Assembly: GCA_964019135.1 (NCBI GenBank)
Contig: OZ025252.1
Coordinates: 3,922,823 to 3,986,822, forward strand
DNA from: Arenicola marina
Lineage: Eukaryota > Annelida > Polychaeta > Arenicolidae
DNA: 64,000 nucleotides
Direction: 5' to 3'
A program made the translations under genes and the position numbers. How positions within the stretch are numbered: the first letter of the stretch is position 1; each line of letters starts with the position of its first letter. Under the pieces are notes generated by a model. The model was not told where the DNA came from. It worked only from the letters and a program-made list of their open reading frames with translations, and searched no databases. This document shows positions 1 through 12,390 of the stretch, one piece after another.

Positions 1-211
1 CATCGTCGCTTTCCTTCTTCCTGCCTCAGCAGGTACTTCGACGGACATTGCGCCGTTGTAAGGATGTCGGCGGAAACGAAACCCTTGCAGACCGCTCAAC
101 GAGGCAGGGCCTCTGAAGATATCGAGTCAACACCAGTCGAATGTACTGTTCTATTGACACGGAAGGAACGTTCAGCGGAACTCGTGACCGCGTTATGACT
201 GGTACAGAACA
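1..211. other. No recognised feature at left edge
   Basis: About 210 bases of balanced composition before the first tandem array. No convincing exon or repeat was seen. Confidence 0.4.
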
Positions 212-2590
212 GCTGTCCTTCCCTTTCCTGCCGTCACTCGGCCAGTAAGGGTCCTGTCGAAGATACCTCTCTCCCCTGTCGTCATTCGGCCACCGAGGAC
301 CATGTCGAAGACACCTCCCTCCCCGTCGTCATTCGCCCACCGAGGACCATGTCTAAGAGACCTCCCTCCCCAGTCGTCATTCGGCCACCGAGGACCATGT
401 CTAAGATACCTCCCTCCCCAGTCGTCATTCGGCCACCGAGGACCATGTCTAAGATACCTCTCTCCCCTGTCGTCATTCGGCCACCGAGGGCCATGTCGAA
501 GATACCTCCCTCCCCAGCCGTCATTCGCCCACCGAGGACCATGTCTAAGATACCTCCCTCCCCAGTCGTCATTCGGCCACCGAGGACCATGTCTAAGATA
601 CCTCTCTCCCCTGTCGTCATTCGGCCACCGAGGGCCATGTCGAAGATACCTCCCTCCCCGTCGTCATTCGCCCACCGAGGGCCATGTCTAAGATACCTCC
701 CTCCCCAGTCGTCATTCGGCCACCGAGGACCATGTCTAAGATACCTCTCTCCCCTGTCGTCATTCGGCCACCGAGGGCCATGTCGAAGATACCTCCCTCC
801 CCAGACGTCATTCGGCCACCGAGGACCATGTCGAAGATACCTCCCTCTCCAGACGTCAATCGGCCACCGAGGGCCATGTCGAAGATACCTCCCTCCCCAG
901 TCGTCATTCGGCCATTTAGGACCATGTCGAAGATACCTCCCTCCCCCACCGAGGGAAATGTGGAAGATACCTCCCTCCCCAGCCGTCACTCGACCACCGA
1001 GGACCATGTCGAAGATACCTCCCTCCCCAGTCGTCATTCCGCCATTTAGGACCATGTCGAAGAGACCTCCCTCCCCAGCCGTCACTCGCCCACCGAGGGC
1101 CATGTCGAAGATACCTCCCTCCCCAGCCGTCACTCGACCACCGAGGGCCATGTCGTAGATACCTCCCTCCCCAGTCGTCATTCGGCCATTTAGGACCATG
1201 TCGAAGATACCTCCCTCCCCCACCGAGGGCCATGTGGAAGATACCTCCCTCCCCAGCCGTCACTCGACCATCGAGGACCATGTCGAAGATACCTCCGTCC
1301 CCAGCCGTCACTCGGCCTCCGAGGGCCATGTCGAAGATACCTCCCTCCCCAGCCGTCACTCGACCATCGAGGACCATGTCGAAGATACCTCCCTCCCCAG
1401 CCGTCACTCGCCCACCGAGGGCCATGTCGAAGATACCTCGCTCCCCAGCCGTCACTCGGCCACCGAGGGCCATGTCGAAGATACCTCCGTCCCCAGTCGT
1501 CACTCGGCCACCGAGGGCCATGTCGCAGATACCTCCCTCCCCAGTCGTCACTCGACCACCGAGGACCATGTGGAAGATACCTCCGTCCCCAGTCGTCACT
1601 CGGCCACCGAGGGCCATGTCGCAGATACCTCCCTCCCCAGCCGTCACTCGCCCACCGAGGACCATGTCGAAGATACCTCCGTCCCCAGTCGTCACTCGGC
1701 CACCGAGGGCCATGTCGCAGATACCTCCCTCCCCAGTCGTCACTCGACCACCGAGGACCATGTCGAAGATACCTCCCTCCCCAGTCGTCATTCGGCCACC
1801 GAGGACCATGTCTAAGATACCTCTCTCCCCTGTCGTCATTCGGCCACCGAGGGCCATGTCGGAGATACCTCCCTCCCCAGACGTCATTCGGCCACCGAGG
1901 ACCATGTCGAAGATACCTCCCTCCCCAGTCGTCATTCGGCCACCGAGGACCATGTCTAAGATACCTCCCTCCCCAGTCGTCATTCGGCCACCGAGGACCA
2001 TGTCGAAGATACCTCCCTTCCCAGCCGTCACTCGGCCACCGAGGGCCATGTCGAAGATACCTCCCTCTTCAACCGTCACTCGGCCACCGAGGGCCATGTC
2101 GAAGATACCTCCCTCCCCAGCCGTCACTCAGCCACCGAGGGCCATGTCGAAGATACCTCCCTCCCGAGCTGTCACTCGACCACCGAGGGCCATGTCGAAG
2201 ATACCTCCCTCCCCAGCCGTCACTCGGCCACCGAGGGCCATGTCGAAGATACCTCCCTCCCCAGCCGTCACTCGACCACCGAGGGCCATGTCGAAGATAC
2301 CTCCCTCCCCAGCCGTCACTCGGCCACCGAGGACCATGTCGAAGATACCTCCCTTCCCAGCCGTCACTCGGCCACCGAGGGCCATGTCGAAGATACCTCC
2401 CTCTTCAACCGTCACTCGGCCACCGAGGGCCATGTCGAAGATACCTCCCTCCCCAGCCGTCACTCAGCCACCGAGGGCCATGTCGAAGATACCTCCCTCC
2501 CCAGCCGTCACTCGGCCACCGAGGGCCATGTCGAAAATACCTCCCTCTTCAACCGTCACTCGGCCACCGAGGGCCATGTCGTAGATACCC
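212..2590. repeat. 48-bp minisatellite, about 49 copies
   Basis: Tandem units of 48 bp (16 codons), each built around 'gaagatacctccctcccc' followed by a 'gtcattcggcc' or 'gtcactcggcc' block and 'accgaggaccatgtc' or 'accgagggccatgtc'. The first degenerate unit starts near 212 and the last ends just before a poly-C run at 2600. Some units are short: a 2-bp loss near 325 and 660 shifts frame, and units near 940 and 1220 lack a block of roughly 15 bp. Because 48 is a multiple of three and the unit lacks stops in several frames, long open frames occur on both strands (up to 450 aa on plus, 403 aa on minus). I treat these as by-products of the repeat. Variants cluster along the array (T-rich units at the left, 'gtcact' units at the right), consistent with local unit duplication. 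No parent gene was recognised. Confidence 0.95.
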
Positions 2591-3650
2591 AGTGAGATCC
2601 CCCCCCCCCCACTATAGTATTGACACGACAGACAGCGGCACACAACACACAGCATATTGAACTCTCTTCCTCGAAGCAGCGCCCGTCCTTAGGCCTACAT
2701 GAGGCCGGACAGGTCCAAATACCAGACCCAGTTTTCTTTACTATAGACGATACACACGCGGCTGAGCTTTGGCCACCCGGGGGCCTCTCACTGACAATGA
2801 CATCTATGGAGGAGCCTCTTCACATTCCGACCCACTCGCGCCGTCCTTAAGTCAGCGCAAGGATTGCTGCTCGAGTTTCCTCTTCACAGTAACACTATTA
2901 ATAATCATACGGCATCCAGTTCGTTATATCCCATATCAAAAGGCATTATCCGCCATTCGCCTGCCCGCCGAATAGCAACTTCTGACCGCCTGAAGGGGGC
3001 GCCACCCCCCAGGTGTTGTCTAATGTGCGTGGGAGTCATAACTCCCGCCTAAACCACAGCCACAACTGACATTGTGTGTACATTGGTTATTGGACAGCGT
3101 AATAAACGCATCATAAAGGTAGCTTAAAACCTGACAAACGGCCGAAGCTTTACAAGTACGCTTTGATGCAGAAAACAGCAAACCGGAGACCCAACAGGGA
3201 ACATGGCAAAAAAAAAAAAAAACCAAGGCACGTGCAAAGCGTTTGATCAATGTTAGCCAACCGCAACAACGACAGAGGTGCTCCCTCCCTTTCCTAACTT
3301 TGTTTCTGTCCGCTACTTTAGTTTCGATCCATCCATCCATTCATCTATCCACCCATCTAGTAGGTCGTCAGGTAAGATTGGTCAGGTTCAGTAGTGAACA
3401 TGGGTTTTGGGATTATCGCCATAGTGTATATCCAGAAGCTTCAAGAGGTACCAATCGAGATCGACTGACGATATTGATTGATATCGGGGCTACAGAGGGG
3501 GGGGGTGGGGGGGGGGGCTGAAGCGTGTACCACCAGGCTACTCAACCGTCTCAGTCGGTCATCAAGATATCACCCCACACCTTCGATCTGGTTTCACTTG
3601 TAAGTGGATCAAGACGCCAACAACCCACCGTGCCGAACGTCTTCATAAAG
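2591..3650. other. Gene-free stretch with simple repeats
   Basis: No exon recognised. It holds a poly-C run at 2600, a poly-A run near 3207, an (ATCC)n-like microsatellite at about 3326-3358 and a poly-G run at about 3497-3519. If striatin continues to the left, this may be intron. Confidence 0.5.
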
Positions 3651-3662
3651 ACAGTGGAGATG

Positions 3663-3778
3663 TAGCCTGAAAGTTCAGACGTTACAGTCCTGACACTTGT
3701 TCTGCCTGAAAGTTCAGACGTTACAGTCCTGACACTTGTTCTTAGTGTCAGGACTGTAACGTCTGAACTTTCAGGCTA
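3663..3778. mobile_element. Fold-back (MITE-like) element with 9-bp flanking duplication
   Basis: A 33-nt arm (3704-3736, beginning gcctgaaagttcag) is perfectly inverted at 3744-3776 around a 7-nt loop, and the same arm also occurs as a direct copy at 3665-3697. The ends read tagcctgaaag and ctttcaggcta. The element is flanked by the 9-bp direct repeat gtggagatg (3654-3662 and 3779-3787), which looks like a target-site duplication. Nine-bp duplications are typical of Mutator-like elements, but the family is not established. The lack of divergence between arms suggests a recent origin. Confidence 0.75.
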
Positions 3779-3788
3779 GTGGAGATGA

Positions 3789-4740
3789 TGCAAGAAGCAC
3801 TACAACTACTGTGTAAAGTACAAATCGTCCGCGCTATGACTAAACCAATGAATAAAAAAGAGAGCCACCATCGAATTAGCTTGAACTGGTATATTATGCA
3901 GCACCAAGACCAGATCTCCTCACGGGGGGGGGGGCGGGGGGTCACCAGGATGGGGGTGGACAAAGGGCTTGAAATTTGACGGCGAGGATGACTCAAAACA
4001 GGCTCTCGTCACCATGTTTTAGTTTCCGATCCCACCGCGAGGGGTCCTCCCACAATTCCCAAGGCATATCGACAAACGGATTGCCGCGCAGTAACCAACC
4101 ACCGCTAGGCGGCGCATTGACGCCAGTAATAACTCCACTCCCCTAATCCAATATGGCCGCCGCCATTTCCAAGGCGTCTTATAACAGGTGGCGTGCGGCA
4201 CATTAACAGCGAACAGGGACCCTTTATCAAATAAACCCTGACAGGGCATCAGTCATGTTCTATCACGCCCAGAATAATGTGTTGACTGCCCACAACCAAG
4301 GACAAAGGGTTGGATGCACGCATTTCTCAGCCAAAGAATGGAGAAAAAAAATTTGCGGGACAATGGGACCGTGACTGGATGTGCATGGTACCCTCTCGGG
4401 GGCGTTCTTTGAGGGTCAATGCGTGTCAGACCGCTCTTTGCTAAATGGAAGAAATGAAAACGAACAAAACTATGTGCAAACCACTTCTTTAGACAAATTA
4501 GACTAACCACAAATGAGTCTTAATACGTAATTTTTACTTTAGTGTCTTAACCATCCTAAAATATCCTTTCATATGACGCACAACTAAGGTTCAAGGCCAA
4601 CGCTCTCATCTTTTGTTTCCGGGGGGGTGGCTCGAATGACCACTGACCGCCGACAATGGCTCAGCAATCAGGCCAGACTGAAGCGCCCCGTTACCATGAG
4701 GACATACACGAAGCCAACGGCGGTCACTTGTCCAGCGCTC
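3789..4740. other. Gene-free stretch
   Basis: No supported exon. Contains a poly-G run near 3926 and, near 4151, a 'gccgccgccattt' motif of the kind bound by YY1-like factors, with no gene that I can attach to it. Confidence 0.4.
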
Positions 4741-4769
4741 ACCAAGGAGATAGGCCTCGCCACCTGGCC

Positions 4770-5100
4770 GGACAAGGGGCTTCCAGGGGGTGGGGGGAAG
4801 GGGCTACCAGGGGTGGGGTGGGGGAGAAGGGGCTTAAATGGAGGTGGGGGGATGGGGCTTCCAGGGGGGTGGGAGAAGGGGCTTCAATGGGGGTGGGGGT
4901 GGGGCTTCTAGAGGGGTGGGCGTGAGGGCTTTCAGGGTGGTGGTGGGAAAGGGCTTCTAGGGGCGTGGGGGGGGGGGTGAGGGGCTTCTGGAGAAGTGGG
5001 GGGAAAGAGCTTCCAGGGGGTGGGGGGAAAGGGCCTCCATGGGGGTGGGGGAAGGGGCTTCCACGGGTGTGGGGGAAAGAGCTTCCAGAGAGGGACGGGG
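4770..5100. repeat. G-rich degenerate tandem repeat
   Basis: Repeated 'ggggcttccagggggtgggg'-like units of roughly 20-25 bp with variable runs of G. The plus strand is strongly G-rich, so many G-tract clusters of four or more could form quadruplexes. The open frames through it are low-complexity glycine or proline/serine translations and are not annotated as genes. Confidence 0.8.
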
Positions 5101-5289
5101 GGAGGCAGGCAGGCGACATGGCAGATTTATGTAACAGAGGGTGGAACGACAGGCGGGTAACTTTGAAATGCAAAGGGTCAGTTTTTCGGTTTTTCTCGTT
5201 ATATTGAGTATAGAGTAATAGTCTGGAATGACATCACGGCATCTAAACCTCGGCTAGCTAATAAGCTAATAAGCCCACTACGCCACTTG

Positions 5290-6350
5290 ACGATGGGATG
5301 AGCGGAGGGGGGGGGGGGGGGGCAACAGAGCAGATGGGGGTAGAAGATGCGCGGAATGACTATTGACCTGAGGGAAGGTCGCATCAATGCTGAACAAGGG
5401 AGCCAGTTAACGCAGCATTCTCCGGGTTCCTGGAAGATCAGAAGCGCGGCCCCTCCCCCACCTTTCCTTATTCCTTCCCCCATGTCTGCCACTACTGGCC
5501 CCATCTCGCACACTCCCTCTCCCCTAATACCCCCGCTCCAAATCCCTTACCCCCCCCCCCCCCCCTCCGTCCACCTTTCTCACTACACTCCCCCTCCCCC
5601 GTCTGTCTCACTTTCCGTCCCCTATATCCGCCCTATCTCACCACCCCCTCCACCTATCTCACCAACCCGCCCTCCACCTATTTCACCAACCCGCCCTCCA
5701 CCTATCTCACCACCCCGTCCTTCCTCTTTCGAGGCAGATGTTCGGCATGTGAGATATCGCTCGGACCGTGCTCCCATTCAACCCCTGCACCCCCCCCCCC
5801 CACCCCCTCCCCTCTCCGGGATGTGCAGTAAAGCATATCCAATCACTAGCCCTCCTCCCTCCGCTCCTGATCGCGGCTTTGGATCCAAGCCGGGACTCCC
5901 CCGCTTCCAGTAACAACCCTATTGGCCCCGACACACACACAGACACCACCCAGGCATGCTGAGAGGCACGTCGGCGGACCACGCGCTGGGGGTGGCGGGG
6001 AGGTGTGGGTGATGTGGGGGGGTGGGGGGGTGCTGTGGTGGGGGGGGGGGGAGAACGAGGGCGATGGAATGCCTGATTTTGTCAGACACCTCCTTCTGGC
6101 TGGCTGGCTGGCCGGCTGGACGCGGCTTTACACTAACTGACTCTCCAGGAATCACGGCCACGCGGACTCCGCCCGTATCCCCCCCCCCCCCCCCACCCCG
6201 ACTACCCTCGCCGTCTAACACCCTCTGCAGCCAGGTGGGTAGTCGGTTCATTCAACTCGAGGGTCCAATGGCGCAGGGCTGAGCGGGTGCACGGCGGGTG
6301 CAACCCTAAGAGAACCCCCCCCCCCCACCCCCCACCCCCGGCGATACATA
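5290..6350. repeat. Poly-G/poly-C and C-rich low-complexity region
   Basis: Runs of 10-18 G or C near 5308, 5552, 5790, 6040, 6180 and 6317, plus a short tandem of a 24-bp unit containing 'ctcaccaacccgccctccac' at about 5632-5720. Proline-rich open frames here arise from the composition. Read depth and run lengths in such tracts are often unreliable in assemblies. Confidence 0.7.
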
Positions 6351-6429
6351 TTCAAACTGGTTCCTGGATGAAATTTCATGTTAGTTTGCCGAGAGAAATA
6401 TGCGCATCGAAGTAACACTACTGCCGCGC

Positions 6430-7795
6430 AACACATCGGAGACTCATTTCAAGAATCAATATGTTGATCTCATAAGACAACCAGCCAATACATGCAGCAT
6501 TCCTCTGTTACAGAACCGACATGCCTACTTTACAGAATGCGGAATCGGTTTTTAACAAGACTGCTAATTGGTTGGTTCAGTACATGACGGCAGTTTCGGA
6601 AAAAGTTATTCCTGTTGTTCACTGAACCATAGACACAAAAAATACAGTCTACTATACAGAGTTGACCATGGAGGATGGATTGGTATTTTAAGCCATGTTT
6701 GTGCACACATGGGCACTGGACTAACAAGGCCCTTGGAACAATGAGAAACTATGTGAACCAAAATTCAGACGCCATATATGATCAAGCATAGAATCTGGTT
6801 CTGCTGGTATGTGCAAGTGTGTTTGTACAAGATACACATGTCAGGTCTATCTTTGCAAACAGTAGGGGGTTAATCCAAGACACATGCTAAATCAACCGAA
6901 CTATGGAGGTCAAGCCATAGGATAATGGTACATATTACTGAACAAATAACCAACAAAGGTTGCTAAATGGAAAGTAAAATGGAATCAACATACCGGTACA
7001 TAACTGATAAGGGAGATGGTCTCTTAGAAATTGTAATTAATTAAACAAAGCAGGCAGGGAATTGCCATAGTCCATACAGTGTCCACACTATATCATTTAC
7101 TTTAGAATTCCATATCATAAACCATTCTTATGACTGTATATGCTGTATATCACAGCAAAAAGTTACAACTTGTGGATCTCTTTGAAGTAAAAATCCCCAA
7201 TCTACTGGTAATTACGCATGCTTCACTGAACCGGAACATCTTGTACAGAGAAATAGGTAGAGGCACACATACACCTCCTCACAATGGTTGACTGACATTT
7301 TCAAGCACCAACAACTCAAACAATATCTTAAACCATTGGTATATATTTGATCATATAAAATGTATCAAAGTACCAATTTCAACCTCAAATATATTTTAAA
7401 CCAAATTGTATTTAAATTGTAATGTCCTAACTAAGCATCCCATTTAGTATTATATGGTACATTACATCCACCTCTAACACTTTGTTATCATATAATCAGT
7501 AAGTCTGACCATTTATTTATTTCGATTATGATCCAATGTATCCTTCAAGTGTACCAAAGTGGCCTAAAACATGAATATTCCATTAGATTCTGGAACATTC
7601 ACAAAATGCCAAAAAACGTAACAATTACACAAAGAAGCTAAATTTATGAAATCAAGTTAAATGGCTTCAACGATTATAGTATGGACACATGGAAATAACT
7701 ATCTCACAACTATAAATGAATTGGGTTTAGCTAAACTAAAAAACTATAGTAAATCAAATTTTATGCCTTACATTAGATTATAAAACCACAACCGT
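6430..7795. other. AT-rich gene-free stretch, probable striatin intron
   Basis: AT-rich, with no exon or clear repeat recognised on either strand. It lies downstream, in minus-strand sense, of the first striatin exon, so the simplest reading is part of a long intron 1. Confidence 0.4.
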
Positions 7796-7799
7796 CACT

Positions 7800-8840
7800 G
7801 CTAGAAACAATGGTCCCTCCATTATAGGACTCTTTCCATTATGCAGTGGTCCCTGCATTATACGACTCCCTCCGTTATCCAGTGTTTTTGCTGTACACAG
7901 AACACTTTTACATGTGACTCCCTCGCTAATGTGACTTACGACCGATATTTCAGGTCATTATACGACCGGCATACACTTTAATCCCTACATGGCGACTCAG
8001 CGTAGCATGGCAGTCGACCCGATTGGCTCTGAACAAACAACACATTGCCCTAATCAGGCTGGTTGTTAAGAAGCCGATGTTTAAGAGAGGATTGTTGTTA
8101 TTCACACATATACAACAGTTGGCAAATGGAAGCAAAATGTTTTAACTTTGGAGCAGCATATCAATGCAATTTAACGGCACAGATCCGAAAAAACATAATC
8201 AGCATAGCAGCTTTGTTAGACTGAATGCTGATGCTATCATGGATAATTGGGCAAGAGGAGCCAGATCTACATCAAAGACTGCAGCTTAGGAAAATATTGT
8301 ACGATGAGCTTTACAGACTCATGTTTGACTGGTTCAGGAGTCCAAGAACATTCCTCTGATGGGGAAGCTCTTATATATTGCTCTTTTCACTGGACATAGA
8401 CTTAAATGATTTTTCCCCTTCCAAAGGGTGGCTGTACACCTTCCAGCCAATATAAAAGCATCAGTATTGAGTGGAGAATCGGCCCAAGTTATCTTGAAGA
8501 CGATTGCTGATTTGTGTTAAGTGGTAATTGAGCAAAAATTGCCCATCTCAGGGCATCTCTCTATTATACAACTCCCTCTGTTGTAGTCTTTTGGGGCTGG
8601 CAGAACAGAAGTTGTATAAGGCAGGGGCCACTATACAGTTTTTTCGGGCAGGCAGAACAGAAGTCATGATGGAGTGACCACTGTAGTGCTTTCATTATGG
8701 GACTCCCTCCATTATACAGGCTTTTTGTCATGCATAGAACACTTTCACTTGTTGAAGCCATTATCTTTTATGCCCCCCTCGCTAACGCAACTTATGACCA
8801 ATGTTTGGGCTTGTTATACTACTGGTACATAGTCCAATAC
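7800..8840 (+). mobile_element. Decayed pogo/Tigger-like DNA transposon remnant
   Basis: Both ends carry repeated motifs of the type 'cattatacgactccctccg' (7800-7975 and 8560-8830), typical in flavour of Tigger/pogo terminal repeats. Between them, at about 8300-8530, fragments in shifting frames resemble the CENP-B/Tc5-type DNA-binding domain of pogo-family transposases: SKNIPLMGKLL, then SKGWLYTF, then KASVLSGESAQV. Stops and frameshifts separate the blocks, so no transposase can be made. The family assignment comes from remembered motif order (SKNIP, then GWL-RF, then SGESA) and should be checked by profile search. The terminal repeats have themselves been rearranged. Confidence 0.5.
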
Positions 8841-10900
8841 CATTTTTAGGCAATGGAGTATTTGAGTGTGTTAAAACACAGATGCCAATGCTGTCAGGAA
8901 TAAGTTGGAGAAGGGAGACAGACATGTTGATGATTGACTCGGTTAATATGTGTATATTGATTATGGTTAAATTTTTCCCCATGTTGATGCTAGAACATTT
9001 CATACCCATCATCACTCTACCTTATTGATGTCTTAAACAACTAAGCGAATGATCCTGGTTATGATGCTTGCAGACCAAGAAAGTGTTTGGTTTGGTCTGC
9101 AGGATTTGGCAGGGGTGGGGTATGGATGGTGGGCATATTTTTAGGGGATAGAAGCATGTTAAGATAAGCAAATTCTTGCAAAAAGCAATCACAATACAAT
9201 AACAGAGACATTAGTAGCAGTAGGGGACACAATATTGTCATTAACAAGATGTATCAAAGCCTCATAAACTTTGAGAGGGGTCAAGAAATCATGGTCATCA
9301 TTTAAAATTAATTCAGATAAGTTGAAAAGGATGTCATATCAATAATTGACATCTGGCATAAGTCATCTTAAGAGTATATAGATAGGAAGAGCAAGCTGAT
9401 CTCATAAAGTAGAGATGGAAAAAATAAAGGATGCAAAATAGCAGCAGCCTTCGGCCATGTGCATTATTCCATGTAATATAACAAATGTTCTGTAAACCTG
9501 CAACAAATGCACCCCTGTGTAATCACTGCGGTTTAGCCATTTATTTTAATACAGCAACAAAATTGTATTGAGATTGAATGCATTTGCCGGCAGCCTCACA
9601 TACCCAAATAATTTTCTTCCACTGAAAATGGAACAATGTCACAATGAAAAATAAACCAAGCTTCCTTTGTCATTAGATTACCATAGTACTTTCACAGGTT
9701 TGTCTTGTGCCTTTTTGTAGGGTGTTACAAAATACAAAATATTTTCAACTGTAATATGTATACCTTTACAGGCTTCGGTGACATCCTTATATTATACATT
9801 TCCAGGGTGTGTAAGGACAAGTGATGAGGGGAGGGAATCTGTTGCTAACTGTGCAGCTGGCAAGAAGAGTGTGTGATACGTGCAGTTCTTTGCCACAAAT
9901 GTTTCCACACCTGCTAGAATGTGTGTATAAGCGATCGCAAGAACATGAAGGCAAAGTGCGATGGGGAGACCTTATGTCTTTGCCTTCTCATTTCTTGACT
10001 GTTATCTAAGATATCTTCTAAAATTTCATAGTACTGGATACAATGTCCCCCATTTAAAAATTACTAGAGCAATCACTAAGAGCATAATAAATATAAAGAA
10101 AAGATTGGGATAAGGGAAGTATAGGATATGATTCCAAAATCATGTAATAGATCAGTCAGTAGGTTTCAGTCAATTTCACCTGCTGATTAATATTATTAAG
10201 GATATACTATTTATCCACCAAGCCTGCTAATACATTTCCTCACTTATTTATACATTTAGCTCATAAAATAACTATCAAGCAAACACAAATATGTCATAAC
10301 AAATGTGATGCAGGTTGCTGGATGAACAAAAAGGAAACATAAAATCAATCTTGAGTTGTAGGTTAATCTACTCATCAGATTGACTACAAGTTGACTACAT
10401 AGTAAGCGACTTTGGCAACATCTCTATGTCTAACACAGTTCTGAGCTGGTGTTTTACTCAAATATTAATGATGTACACATTCCTCTATCAGACAGAGATG
10501 GTGACACTGACAGGGACAGTGGAATCAATGACAATTCGTATCTGTCACTGACATTGAATCATGCATATTTTCAATACACATTTCCTCTACCGCCAATGAC
10601 AGCTGAACAAAATCTTTACAGGGAAATGTTAGTACGCTCTCATAGTTATTTCTTGCAAGAACTGTCACACATAAGAAATGTACGGCACTTTCTCCAGATT
10701 AGGCGTCAGTGATCAATGAAGTCAATGAGCTCCGCCATATTGAAATTCAAGATGGCGGACAATGCCTAAGATACTTAAAACATCTCAAAAATGTCCTTAG
10801 ACACACTTCTCACAACGTTTTTACGTTACACTCAATAGCAAACTTTCAACGTTCGGTCTAAATCGATTTGCTTATTGTCAGAAGCCTGTCGCAATCCGCG
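8841..10900. other. Probable striatin intron with two short coding-like frames
   Basis: Mostly AT-rich non-coding sequence. Two plus-strand open frames, 9821-10009 (62 codons) and 10449-10712 (87 codons, non-ATG start), have non-repetitive translations, but I recognise no family and see no supporting splice structure. They could be exons of an unknown gene, pseudogene pieces or chance. A 'gccatattg...caagatggcgg' inverted YY1-like pair sits near 10733-10760. Confidence 0.3.
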
Positions 10901-10925
10901 TCAACTTGGAGATCACTTTCTTTAC

Positions 10926-11126
10926 CTGGAGCTCGGCTCTTTCCACTTCCCATTGCGATCTTTCCATCTCGAATCGAGCCCATTCTGTTTGCAGGAAGTG
11001 CAATATTCCTGGCATGGAATACTGAGGGCGTGAGCCCTGGTCTTCCGACTGTTTGTTTCCTCCGATACTCATGCCTCCCGTCCCTGATCCGTAATGATTA
11101 TGGTTAATTCCCGGACCCTCTTCCAT
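10926..11126 (-). CDS. STRN: Striatin, first coding exon (partial gene)
   Basis: Sixty-seven codons from an ATG at 11126 to a good 5' splice site (CAG then GTAAAG) after residue 67, phase 0. Residues 35-67 begin PQYSMPGILHFLQ and continue through EWARFEMERSQWEVERAELQ, nearly identical to the N-terminal block of vertebrate striatins (STRN, STRN3, STRN4). FLQTEWARF at 44-52 is the caveolin-binding motif, and the following helix starts the dimerising coiled coil. Striatins are B'''-type regulatory/scaffold subunits of PP2A that organise STRIPAK kinase-phosphatase complexes at membranes. The next expected exon (the FLQGERKGQ region) was not found in 1-10900, so intron 1 is very long or the rest lies beyond the left edge. 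The promoter faces AP4S1. Which vertebrate paralogue it corresponds to is not meaningful for a pre-duplication genome. Confidence 0.92.
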
Positions 11127-12390
11127 GTCAGTTCTTTGAGTTCATGGCGGCCATTTACAATTTTAAGCCGTCAGATGGCGCCTCGGTGGGACATACATAT
11201 TGACGTCATTAAAATCGACATATATTTTTCTCATCAATCTAATTTCTTTCTGCTTGCCAATACTAATTACTATTTTCTAGTAGAAAGCTGCCACTCTTAT
11301 ATATAATTAAGATTCACTAACATAAGAAAAAAAGTAACCTCTATATATTCACGCGAGACCGAGCATTTGAACAAACTAGAATCACTGACGATTCGTACCC
11401 CTATTCGTACTGGGGACAGCCTGCGCTGCATTCCTTTTTCATTGCTGGGTTTGAGGGACGTGGGGGTCACCCTTGGTGTGATTTGGAGTGATATCGTAGA
11501 GTTCGCCCTGATCTGGAAACCCTGACTGAACTAATCTCTTCCTCCCTGAAAATCTCTTATTAATTAACTATTAAGGGTGGGGGGGGGGGGGGTCCGGACG
11601 CCATCCTCCCCTTTCTAGGGAAGAAAGCCGTTTTTCAATGCAAAATTAATTTAGGCCAGCTAAGGCGTGGACCACCCGCACCCCCCCCCCACCTTTTTCT
11701 GAGGCGCCCGCTGAGGCGACGTGGACCTCCCAAAAAAATTGGTGGATCTACCGATCGCAATTTTGTTCAGCCCCCCCCCCCCCCCCCCCCGTTCGGTCGC
11801 AACGGTTTGGACCCCCCACCCCCCTTTACAAATTCCTTGATCCGACATTGCTGCTCGGCATCTCCGTGAATAAACGCGAAAACCGGCACAATTAATTTTA
11901 GATGCCTTTTTTTAACCACAAAATGGGGCTGTCCAAAACCTCTCTACGGCATTACTACTACTACTAGTATTACCTAGTAATGCCTACAGTGGCACGCCCC
12001 CACCACTGTAGTAATGTAGTGCGCCCCCCCCCCCCCCAACCCCGGATCAGCAGTACATGACAAAGCCACACCTTCCGCACGATACAGTATTCTGACCAAC
12101 AGTCTTTCGTTCGTATAAGTATGGCCCGCCGGTTATATTGCACACTAAAGAAAGTAAAACCAGCGGAGGGCGTGCTGTGCCGCTATAGAAGCCGAGTACG
12201 ACTTGTACCCGTGCGACTCAAATTCAAAGGTTACGAAGTGTCTTGGACGGCCTTATTGACCTGGCTCCTCGGCGTCAGTGTGCAGGATACCAGCCTTTAT
12301 TATTGCTGTGGGCTTTTCCTTTAGGCCTTTCCTTTAGCAGTTTAGTCCATCGTCTGCTTTGTCGTGTGACGGTTTGACGACGCTCACGCA
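11127..12390. promoter_or_regulatory. Shared head-to-head intergenic region of striatin and AP4S1
   Basis: This 1.26-kb interval separates two divergently transcribed start codons (striatin minus, AP4S1 plus). A YY1-like motif atggcggccattt at 11144-11156 lies 18 bp upstream of the striatin ATG. The interval also carries a poly-C-containing short repeat element (about 11640-11850). Human STRN3 and AP4S1 have the same divergent arrangement, which makes a shared promoter plausible. No TATA box is claimed. Confidence 0.5.
11640..11850. mobile_element. Short poly-C-rich interspersed element
   Basis: Contains C runs of 10-22 in a sequence that ends 'aattccttgatccgac'. It resembles the poly-C elements near 17890-18124 and 38100-38220 in having '(g)gatccg' close to long C or G runs. 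Likely a non-autonomous repeat family; its boundaries are not resolved. Confidence 0.35.

Noticed and set aside
282-2584. Long open frames (up to 450 aa) on both strands
   Set aside because: They are translations of the 48-bp minisatellite in several frames at once; no single frame is favoured and indels shift between them.
4739-5913. Proline-, glycine- and serine-rich open frames
   Set aside because: Produced by G-rich and C-rich low-complexity DNA; no domain or splice support.
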